Part shown: positions 8,459 through 17,002 of the stretch, piece by piece | Layout of the letters: each line of letters starts with the position of its first letter | How positions within the stretch are numbered: position 1 is the first letter of the stretch | From: Zygnema circumcarinatum | Lineage: Eukaryota > Streptophyta > Zygnematophyceae > Zygnematales > Zygnemataceae | Assembly (NCBI GenBank): GCA_037447605.1 | Contig: CM074816.1 | Coordinates: forward strand, 2,543,638 to 2,564,094 | Direction of reading: 5' to 3' | Length of the DNA: 20,457 nucleotides | The notes under the pieces: model-generated | Told to the model about the DNA's origin: nothing | What the model saw: only the letters and a program-made list of their open reading frames with translations | Databases searched by the model: none | Translations under genes and position numbers: made by a program

Positions 8459-8971
8459 TCTGTCATTACTTGAGATCTTGCATTCAAGCGTTTCTCGAAC
8501 CTTCATCTCACAAACTTCAAAACCCTTTGCTGCAGACTCACGCGCAAAGTGTTCGACCTTTGCTCGTTGAATGCCGGCGATATCGAGATAGGGAGAGAGA
8601 GAGAGAGGCTCTTCCCTACATTGTGACAGTAATAACTCCTCCTCCGAGGGCTTTGGGAGTACATCATTTGCCGCCTGTAAGCACGTCATAACCTGTTACA
8701 TTCCTTCGGCGTGGTTTTTCTTTTTCAGTTTCAGTTGCTTGTTTAGTTTTTAGTTTATCTTAATGCAGAATTTGCTGTGTTGAATGTGCAGAATATGCAA
8801 TGTGGGGAGACGGTAGAGGTGAAGGGCGAACCCTACATTGTCTCGAGTGTGACCTATCGATATCAGCTGAGACGAGGGCGGTACGAGCCGAGTCAAAAGC
8901 GGCTCGAGGTGCAGACCACGGGGCGGTACTTAGTCAACTTGTTTCTGGATAATCTTCTCGAGACATCTTGA
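8459..8971 (+). CDS. Unrecognised conserved-looking protein, C-terminal two exons
   Basis: I do not recognise this gene. Two exons are well supported: one ending at 8676 (donor GTAAGC) and 8792-8971 (acceptor GTGCAG, stop TGA), joined in phase 0. The first probably starts after TTCGCAG at 8458, or after TGCAG at 8535. The joined C-terminus reads LPYIVTVITPPPRALGVHHL, then NMQCGETVEVKGEPYIVSSV, TYRYQLRRGRYEPSQKRLEV and a last 19 residues ending NLFLDNLLETS. This has the balanced composition and beta-strand pattern (V-E-V-K-G-E-P-Y-I-V-S-S-V) of a real folded domain, quite unlike the repeat-driven frames nearby. A short exon at about 8339-8380, preceded by the strong acceptor TTTCTCTCTAG, may precede it. 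Upstream exons and start codon are not settled. Function unknown; a plastid protein is possible but is only a guess from the Ser/Arg-rich candidate first exon. Confidence 0.62.
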
Positions 8972-8973
8972 GA

Positions 8974-9002
8974 AGATGATGATGATGATGATGATGATGA
9001 TG
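8974..9002 (+). repeat. GAT/ATG trinucleotide microsatellite
   Basis: Nine to ten GAT units beginning only a few bases after the stop codon of the gene ending at 8971, so in its 3' untranslated region. Confidence 0.95.
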
Positions 9003-9909
9003 GCATGCTTACCTCATGATCGTGACGATGATAATAATCCAATGCGGCAGGAGATCACGGTCGAACTCAATTGGGATTACCCTAACCCTAAAAAACCGTA
9101 AAAACCCTAAAATCCCTAAAAACTTCAGGGGCTGAACCCTTTACCTTACCATTGCTCGGACTTTAAGGCTATTGCGGCAACCGATGCAGTCTGTATTTTA
9201 AGTGGCCAACGCCAATTAGTGGCTTAAATTACAGATGAATATGGAGCAATCCATTATTCATGGAGTCATCATCTTGTGTTTAATACATTTGGAACATAAA
9301 AACATGGGATCTGCCGGCCTTCTCGTTGTGCTCCAACGGTCACCCTCCCCCCCCCCCCCTCCCCTTCCTAAAGGGCTCCTTTTCAAGTTGCTGCCCCTCT
9401 CTAAAGTGGTGATGTGGTTCGTAAAATCGTTCCCTCTTATTGCCTGCTGATAGTATCGAACTTGTGCACAGAATGGCCCAAAACTTGGCACGTGTCAAAC
9501 GTGAGGCTCACTCCCCTCCCTAACTTGAAGGCCGCCCATAATTGGGAGGGCCATTTAGAAGGGAGTATTGCAAAAGGGGGGGACGGATACTGAGGGGGGT
9601 AAGGAAATGAGGGGCGGGAGAAAATTAAGGGAGTCAAGGAAGCGAGGAAAAACAAATGAGGGAGGACGATATGGAGGGAGGGAGGGAGAGAGAACGACGT
9701 CACGTGCGCCTTGTTCACACCAGCAAGTGCTGCCCGGCTAAAGTAAGACCGTCGGGACACATACACTACATGAAAACCAAAAAAAAAAAAAATCTAGAAT
9801 GCAACCCACATGGTGGCAGCATTTTATTTTTTAAGAAACCTTGAGTTGTGTGTTCGAGTGCTCTTGAGCTCAACCTCGACGACTGGCGTGACACACAGCA
9901 ACGGTGCCG
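9003..9909. other. Spacer with telomere-like cluster, no gene seen
   Basis: It contains an interstitial telomere-like cluster at 9079-9122 (CCCTAACCCTAAAA, then AAACCCTAAAATCCCTAAAA), a C homopolymer/C-rich run near 9345-9365, a degenerate GGGA-rich stretch at about 9580-9690, and isolated G-boxes at 9489-9494 and 9701-9706. Open frames on both strands lack recognisable protein character. Confidence 0.6.
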
Positions 9910-10339
9910 TACCGTACGGTACTGAACGTACGGATGTATGTATGCATGTGCACGTGCAGTATTACTGTCAGCTTCACATACCGTTACTGTCGAGAGAGAG
10001 AGAGGGGGGGGAGAGAGTGGGGAGAGAAGAGGGGGAGAGAGAGAGAGAGGGGGGAAGGCGAGAGATACAGAGGTGCGGTTTGAGCAGAATTCCAAGAGGG
10101 AGAGCGGGAGGGAAGAGAGAATGGGGAGAGAGAGAGGAAAGTAGAACGAGCGAGAGTGGGAGTTAGAGAGAGATGGATAGATAGATAGGGAGAGGGAAAC
10201 AGATATGGAGAGTCTGTGTGTGAGAGAGAGGTATAGAGAGAGAGATAGGGAGAGGGAGACAGATAGGGAGAGATTGTCTGATTTTGAGAGAGAGAGGTAT
10301 AGACAGAGTGATAGGGAGAGGGAGACCGATAGGGAGAGA

Positions 10340-10373
<34 letters not shown>

Positions 10374-10415
10374 GAGGGAGGGAGAGTGCGAGGTCCAGTC
10401 CTATACCGTACGGTA
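9910..10415. repeat. GA-rich block flanked by identical 12-bp palindromes
   Basis: TACCGTACGGTA occurs at 9910-9921 and again at 10404-10415. Between them, from about 9990 to 10385, the + strand is almost wholly GA-rich (GAGA, GGGA, GATA and TGTG variants). Nothing looks coding; the minus-strand Ser/Leu frames are composition artefacts. Confidence 0.6.
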
Positions 10416-11286
10416 TTGAGTCCATTGACCCGCGTCGTTCCGTTTGACAGTGACTTGCAGATGTCGGTCCGCACGTGCGAACCGTCTCAAATTTGTCGTT
10501 TTTTGTCGGCGGCGACCGCCAGGGGCGGGCTGTTATCCAACGGCGCAAAGGCGCCCACGGGAAGGAGATCCGGGCAGAAAAAAATAGAACCAGAATCTGC
10601 CCGTTCGATTAAAACCAGTCCAGCCGTCCGATTTCATCCAGGAACTGCTAGGACCGTCATCATTTCCTTTCGTAGCTGCCCGATCTGGCGGTCAGAATAC
10701 ACAAAAAAGTAACATCCGTCCGATTAGATCTCGCGATCTTTCCCATCACCCGACGGCCGTCGTGTCTCTTCGCACAAGTGCGAAGTGGAAACTCGTACCT
10801 TTTTTTTTTGCCCATAGGGCAGAGAAACAATCAGTTATCCTGCCCGATTTATAAGGCAAGGCTAAAAGAAGACGTTCTATTGGCCACTTTTGAAACGCCA
10901 TAGAGTGGACGGCTTGGAATGTTTGCGTTCGACTGCCCGAGAGATGCCCGAAAATATTTTCAAGTGTGACGGGCAGGCCTAAAGATATATTCTGCCCGCA
11001 GTCAGTTTGTACGGCTCCTGCACTTAAAAGCAGAGGGCCTTCTTTCGAGAGCGGGTAGTTGGCTGCGGTGTGGGGGAAAATTTTAGGGCTAAAAAAACTA
11101 CTTTTTTGGTCCCTGTTTGCAGATTCCTGCATAAGAACACTCTGTAATCTAAACCCAAGACTTCCATTTTCTCGACTTCATTTTTTTTGGGGTTTTTTTT
11201 GAGCTAGATTTGGGTCCTTTCTGCGTTTAAGATAATACAGTTCTTCGATTCGTTTTTTTTTTTTCTGAAAAAAAAAGGACCAAGCG
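10416..11286 (+). promoter_or_regulatory. Upstream region of the Gly/Glu-rich membrane protein gene
   Basis: Contains a G-box (10472-10477), two CCGTCCGATT boxes (10624-10633, 10715-10724), and seven copies of CTGCCCG or its reverse CGGGCAG (10571, 10597, 10676, 10840, 10933, 10970, 10992), plus ATGCCCG at 10944. Poly-T and poly-A stretches lie in the last 130 bp before the start codon. The minus-strand frame 10746-11132 has no recognisable domain. Confidence 0.5.
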
Positions 11287-14200
11287 ATGAGGGAGAAATT
11301 TGGTCCTAATTTTCTGCTTGCAGGAGCGCTTGTGCTGCTGCTGGCTGCCAGCTGTCATGGCAGTAAGTACCCCCTTTATTTTCGATTATCTATGGATTTA
11401 TTTGTTTATTTGTTTCTAATTCGATCGAGTTCAGTCATCGTTTTTTTCTACAGATCTGTGAAAGCATTACCCAAATCGCTGAAGTCAGCGATCCATGTTC
11501 ACCTTTTATCTTATTTCTGATTTTTTATTTTTATAGCTTGGATTAAATCCGAGCATTAAACTTGTTCTGTGCAAACTCATCGTTTTTTGATTTTGCCTCG
11601 TGCATTCGATTTCGAGTTGTATCCAGCCCCATTTTTTTATTTTGCTGATGTGTGTCTTCGCACGAAGAAAGGGATCGGAGGGAGGAGAAAGGGGGAGAGG
11701 GAGAGAGAGGGAGAGAGAGGGAGAGGGAGGGAGGGAAAGGGAGGGAGAGGGAGGGAGAGAGGGAGGGAGAGGGAGGGAGAGGGAGGGAGAGAGGGAGGGA
11801 GAGGAGGGAGAGGGAGGGAGAGGGAGGGAGAGGGAAGGGGGATGGAAATGGGAGGCTGTGATGGAGGGGAGAGAGGAAAAAGGAAGCAGGCGTGTGGAAA
11901 GGGAGAGGGAGAGGGAGAGGGAGAGGGAGAGGGAGAGGGCGAGGGAGAGGGAGAGGGAGAGGGAGAGGGAGAGGGAGAGGGAGAGTGGGAGTGGGAGAGG
12001 GAGGTAGGGTTTGGGATAGGGACAGGGATGGAAGGCAAAAATGAAGCAAGGGAGGAGGGGAGGGAATTGTAATGGGAGAACGAGAGGAAACAGACAGAGG
12101 GAGAGGGAACGGGAGGCAGAGATGGAGAGAGGGATTGGGAGAGGGAGAGGGAAAGGGAAGGGTGTGTGCGTGGGGTGATGAAGAGTGAACTTTAACGTTG
12201 AGAACTTGTCCGTGAATACGCACAGAGTCTCTGATTCCGGAAACGCCTTTGAAATCTGCTTTGAGTGACTCACTGAATTTTTTAAAAGCAAAAATTAGAT
12301 TGTTTCTTCCATTCCCTCTGTCAGACTGATCACAATTCTATTAGACTCTCCCCGCATGCCTATTTTTCTCCATCTGTGTATTTTTTCCACCTAATCTTTT
12401 TGAATTTTTCACATGGAAACAGGCATTTGGCCGAGGCGAGTTTTGAAGGACCCTCGAGTTCCGCGCCTTTTGGCGGAGGATTGGAATAATGAGGTAGAGG
12501 GAGAGGATGAAGGAACAGCAAACAAGGGTCTTGCTCCATCGGAACAGCAGACTGCTATGGAGAACGGCGGAACATGGAGTGGGGCTGGGAGTGCGGAGGA
12601 GGGAGAGGGCGGTAATGGTGAGGGAGAGGAGGGAGAGGAGGGAGGGAGTGAAGAAGAGGGGAGCTCTGAAGAGGCCGGAACGACAGGGGAGGAAGAAGGA
12701 TGGGGAAGGAAGGACGGGAGGGGGAAAGAGGGAGGAGGAGAAGGTGGAGAAGGTGAGGGAGAGGGAGAGAGCGGGAGCGGAGAGGCTACCGAGAACAGGG
12801 GAGGCGATGAAGGAAAGGGCGAGGGAGAGGGAGAGGGAGAGGGAGAGGGCGAGGGAGAGAGCGGGAGCGGAGAGGCTACCGAGAACAGGGGAGGCGATGA
12901 AGGGAAGGGCGAGGGAGAGGGAGAGGGAGAGAGCGGGAGCGGAGAGACTACTGAAAACAGGGGAGGTGATGAAAGGAAGGGAGAGGGAGAGAGCGGGAGC
13001 GGAGAGGCTACCGAGAACAGGGGAGGCGATGAAGGGAAGGGAGAGGGAGAGGGAGAGAGAGAGGGAGAGGGAGAAGGAGAAGGAGAGGGAGAGAGCGGGA
13101 GCGGAGAGACTACTGAGAACAGGGGAGGTAATGTAGGGAAGGGAGAGAAAGAGGGAGAGGGAGAGGGAGAGGCTGAGGGAGCGGGTGAAGGAGAAAGTCA
13201 GGAACCACGTGAAGGTTCGGGCAAGGGGGATGCTGAGCAGAAAGGAGAGCAGGGAGGGGATAATGAGGGAGAGGGTGAGGGAGGGAGTGGAGAAGATAGA
13301 CAAGGAGAGAATGCGGAAGGAAGTGAACGCTCCGGTGAAGGTCAAGGTGAATCAGCTTCGTGGGAGAATACAGATTTGGGAGATACGGAGAAGAGAATTC
13401 CCAGTCCCTCTCTCGTTGCTGCAGGCCCCTTAGCACCGGTACTCCCTCATCGGCTAGAGGGTTCAACAACAGAGGGAGAGAATTCAAACACAGAGGGAGA
13501 GGGCTCAAACACAGAAAGTGCAGAAGAAAAACAGTTGGAAGCAGCTTTTGGAGGTGGAGAGGTGGCTGGAGGGGAAGAAGCGGGCAAGGGGGGCAACTCT
13601 GCGGAAGATTCGCAAGAGGGAGAGGGAGAGGGAGGAGAAGGAGGACGAGTGGCAGGAGGACGAGCTGGCTCGCAAGGGGGAGAGGGAGAGGGAGAGGGAG
13701 AGGGAGGAGAAGGAGAAAGAGTGGCAGGAGGCCGAGCTGGCTCGCAAGGGGGAGAGAGAGAGGGAGAGGGTGAGGGAGAGGGAGAGGGAGGAGAAGGAGG
13801 ACGAGTGGCAGGAGGCCGAGCTGGCTCGCAAGGGGGAGAGGGAGAGGGAGAGGGAGAGGGAGTGGCAGGAGGTCGAGCTAACGAGGGTGGTGATGGAGAT
13901 GCGGCAGAGAAAGCGGAGAAAGATTGGGAGGAGAGAACTGGTCAGAGGAATGGTGGCAATGGAGCTAATGGGGAGGAGAGTAAAGGAGGGAGTGGGAGAG
14001 AAGGTGAGAGCGAGGCGGGAGCAGGAGGGAATGATAAGCCTGCTCAGAGGGAGGGCCAGTCTGGAGAGGGAGAGGAGAGTGAGAGCGGATTCTCTCAGAG
14101 TGAAGGAGGGAAGGGAGAGAACCAGGAGGGAGAGGCAAGTAAGGAGGAAAATTTTGGTGGAGAACCTGCAGATAAAACTGGTAAGATTTCTTCTCTTCTG

Positions 14201-15151
14201 CATCTTAAAACTCGAAACTCGAACTTTCAAACCCTAACTTTCTAAATTTCTTATGTCCTGATATGTGACTAGGATGTCGTGGAAACCCAGGGAAAGCATA
14301 TTTTGATCTCTCTCTCTCTCGTTCTTTTCTCTCTCTGTCTCTCTATCTATCTGACTCCCTCCCTCTTTCTCTCTTTCTCTCTCTTTATATATATATCTCT
14401 CTCTTTCTTCTCGTTAGATATGCTTTAATGACAGTTTGAGCATACCCTCCCTCTCGGCTTTCCCTTTCTTCTAATTTCAAACACTTTCCTTTGAAGTCAG
14501 ACATGGGCAGCCCCATTCAGAGTCCTATCTTTTAGGGTCTCTCAGGTCACAGGCTTTTTTTCGTTAGAAGACAGTTCCGGGAGGAGGGCCCTCTCTCTTT
14601 CTCCCCCTCTCTCCCTCACTCACCCACACAAGCTAATTAATGCTGAGGATGTTCGGCTCAACTCCCCTTTTGAGTAGCTAATTTTTTACTAATCAAAGTC
14701 AGATCATAACTCAAACTATTGGCCTGATTTTTTTTGGCCTTATTTTTCTACAGCTGAAGGAGAGAACGAGACACAAACAGCACAAGTGGCAGAGACCTCA
14801 AACTCGCACACAGAAGAAGAGGGGGGTGGGGCGGGTTCGACGGAGGGGGGAGCCACATTTTCGAAGAAGGAAGAGCCATCCTCTAATGGTGATGGGTTCG
14901 GGGTGAAGTCAAGCAGTGAAGGAGGAAAGGGAGAGGGAGAGAGTGGGAGAGGAGGAGGAGGAGGAGGAGGAGGAGGAGGCTTTTGGATCGCTTTCTTGGC
15001 TCTGGTCGCCCTGAGCGGAGTGGTGGGCTATGCGATATATTCCCGATACGGGAGCTCGCGGATGCAGGGGAGGGGCTGGAGACCCCTTCAGGACGTGGAG
15101 ATGATATGGAACACGGGGAGGACGGACAGTCAGCAGAGCTTGATTCGGTGA
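11287..15151 (+). CDS. Type I membrane protein with Gly/Glu-rich repeat ectodomain
   Basis: Family not recognised. Three exons: 11287-11362, 12423-14180, 14754-15151, all junctions in phase 1 with GTAAGT/GTAAGA donors and CAG acceptors, giving 743 residues. Exon 1 is a clean signal peptide (MREKF then LLAGALVLLLAASCHG). The mature start SIWPRRVLKDPRVPRLLAED looks globular, then ~560 residues are Gly/Glu/Ser/Asn repeats: one family around GESGSGEATENRGGD (five copies, ~140-255), another around GGRVAGGRAGSQGG (four copies, ~435-505). A Gly stretch precedes one transmembrane helix (688-707, FWIAFLALVALSGVVGYAIY) and a 36-residue basic tail containing YSRYGSSR and GWRPLQDVEM. The predicted topology is lumenal/extracellular acidic stalk, single span, short cytosolic tail. 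That the signal peptide, stalk and span fall into one frame after splicing is the main argument that it is real. The layout resembles TGN38-type or mucin-like proteins, as architecture only. Confidence 0.77.
11363..12422 (+). other. Intron 1 of the Gly/Glu-rich protein gene, with purine tract
   Basis: 1060-bp intron (GTAAGT ... ACAG). From about 11668 to 12150 it is almost pure purine, built on GGGAGA/GGGAGG hexamers, the same unit that dominates the following coding exon. Two further purine blocks follow up to 12165. The rest is ordinary A/T-rich sequence. Confidence 0.85.
12762..13140 (+). repeat. In-frame coding repeat family 1 (five copies)
   Basis: The anchor GCGGGAGCGG recurs at 12771, 12861, 12933, 12993 and 13095. 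The spacings are 90, 72, 60 and 102 bp, all multiples of six, because the units differ by whole GGGAGA hexamers. Each copy encodes GESGSGE, then (A/T)TENRGG and a variable GEGEGE run. Confidence 0.9.
13640..13885 (+). repeat. In-frame coding repeat family 2 (four copies)
   Basis: The anchor GTGGCAGGAGG recurs at 13649, 13721, 13805 and 13862 (spacings 72, 84 and 57 bp, all multiples of three). Each copy encodes VAGGRA, the first three followed by GSQGGE and a GEGE run; the last turns into unique sequence. Confidence 0.9.
14181..14753 (+). other. Intron 2 of the Gly/Glu-rich protein gene
   Basis: 573-bp intron, donor GTAAGA and acceptor TTTCTACAG. It includes a CT/TA microsatellite at about 14308-14405 and an AACCCTAA motif near 14230. 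No coding evidence. Confidence 0.85.
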
Positions 15152-15535
15152 GGGAGAGAGAGAGAGAGGGAGGGAGAGAGGGTGAGAGGGTGAGGGGAGG
15201 GGGGGGAGGGGGGAGGGAGGAGGGAGAAGGACAGACAGGGTGGTTTATTGAATGGAGGGAGAGAGAGTGAGGGGGAGACGAAGAGGGAGATGACGGAGAG
15301 GGAGAGGGGAAGGGAGACTGATAGGCAGAGCTTGATTTGTTGAAAAGCAGATGGGAGAGAGTGAGGGAGAGGGCAGGGAGAGGGACAGGGAGAAGGAGAA
15401 GGAGAGAGTGCGGAAGGAGGAAGAGGGAAGACGAGGGCGGAGGGGGAGAAGGAGAAGGTCGGGAGGAGGGCCGGAGGGAGGGTGACAGGAGGGGGGGTGA
15501 GAGAAACAGGCAAGAGAGAGAGACGATGTAGGAGG
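15152..15535 (+). repeat. Purine-rich 3' flank of the Gly/Glu-rich protein gene
   Basis: Directly after the stop codon the + strand stays GA-rich for almost 400 bp, with GAGAGAGA runs and degenerate GGGAGA. The composition continues from the coding exon into the 3' untranslated or flanking region. Confidence 0.75.
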
Positions 15536-17002
15536 GGGGAGGGAACTACTTTGTGACGTGAAGATTCAAGGTGCACATGTGTATGCAAAGTAGTTGGGAG
15601 TGTGCATAGGGTGGGAGGCTTTTAGGGTTTCTGTGGAGAGCTGATTTATTTATTTGACGGGGAAGAGAAAGCAGGCGGCTGAAATTAGGGTTCGGGTTTT
15701 CGAGTACAATGTTGCCGCGGCTGCAGAGGCGCTTTTCAGCTTTGATGCTTAAATTCTTTTTTAATATGATTTTGATTTTTGCTTTTCTTTTGTCCCTCTC
15801 TATCTCCAACTCCAGCTCCCTCTCCCCCATCCCCCCTCTTTGCTTGAATAAGGCACTGTTTCGATTCAAGCAAAAACCCTTCGAAGACCAGACTACTACA
15901 ATTTCTCAATCACGCGTGAGCAACACATGATTTTACGCAACACTAAGTATATTTTTATCTTACATTTCTGTTCTTCTCTGCCCTCGCCGGATAATTGAAA
16001 TATGGGGATATTGTGTCATCATCCCCTGTATGTCGAGCCCCATGCAAGGGATGGATGGAGGGCGGGCGGGAGGGAGGGAGGGGGAGAGCGGAGGTCGAAA
16101 GAACTTTGCCAATACACACCAGTGTAGCAAGCTCCATAGTTCAGCAACATTTCCATAATGATTCGCAAACCCACATTCAGCAGTCCAAAAGTTTGCGACA
16201 AAAACACCTCACTGGCACCAGTCCACGCCTCCTTCCTCTGACTCCCACCCTCGCTCCTCTAATCCCTCCAGCCTTTCCCCCCTCCTCCCTCCACTCCTCC
16301 CTTTCTTCCTCTCTCCCCCTCATCCCTCATCTCTTCCCCCTTCTCCTCCCTCCGTCCTCTCTCCTCTCCTCCTCTCCCTCATATCCTCCCTTCTCTCCTC
16401 CCTCACCTCCTTTCTCATTTCCCCCTCCTTTCCTCCCACCTCTCCTCCTTCCGCTCCTCCCTCTCTTCCCTCCCTCCTTTCCCCCCTCTCCTCTCTCCCT
16501 ACTCACCCACTTCTCCTTCCTCCTTCCTACCTACTCTCCTCCCTCCTCCCTCCTATCCTCCCTCTCCCTCTCACCTCTAGTTCCTCCTCTCATCCCTCCC
16601 ACTCCTCCCTCGCCTTCCTCCCTCTTCCACTTCCTCCCTACCTCTTCTCCTTCTCTTACCTCCTCTCCCGCTGCTCTCCTCCCCACCTCCGTCTCATCCC
16701 CCCTCTCTCATCTCCTTCCTCTCCACTCCTCTCCTCGTCTCCTCCCTCCCTCCCTCTTCTCCTTCATTTTTACCGCGCGGAAAGGCCTCCCAAAAGGGCC
16801 CGGACTCTGTACAGCGCCAAAGAAAGGAAAGACAACACTGGAAGGCCCAAAACTTCATCATCATTTCACCTCCAAATTCATCGTCAAATACATCTCAACA
16901 TGCATGGGTAGATGTATGCCTGTCTGTACGTATGGTGGCAGCTGTGTGTGCTCCCCCAGCCCTCTCTCCCTCTTTCTCTTTCTCTCACACTCTCTCTCTC
17001 TC
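15536..17002. other. Convergent spacer between the membrane-protein and RPS25 genes
   Basis: No gene recognised. It includes TTTTAGGGTTT near 15620 and TTAGGGTTC near 15685, some A/T-rich sequence to 16000, GGGCGGGAGGGAGGG near 16060, and a 550-bp CT-rich tract (about 16215-16765) of degenerate CCT/CTCC units. 16766-16970 is mixed sequence, likely the RPS25 3' untranslated region read on the minus strand; a short CT run (16966-17002) abuts the RPS25 stop codon. The 73-residue frame at 15709-15930 shows nothing supportable. Confidence 0.55.

Noticed and set aside
8402-8689. 95-residue minus-strand frame with balanced composition
   Set aside because: Antisense to the supported exon ending at 8676; the plus strand has matching splice sites and a stop after the second exon, the minus strand has none.
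9766-10548. 260-residue minus-strand frame
   Set aside because: Complement of a GA-rich microsatellite block, no domain-like segment.
11506-12291. Minus-strand frames of 226-261 residues rich in Ser/Leu/Pro
   Set aside because: Complement of the intronic GGGAGA tract; composition alone keeps them open.
12341-13345. 334-residue minus-strand Ser/Leu-rich open frame
   Set aside because: It is the complement of the Gly/Glu repeat exon and consists of repeat-encoded Ser/Leu/Pro; no independent splice or domain evidence.
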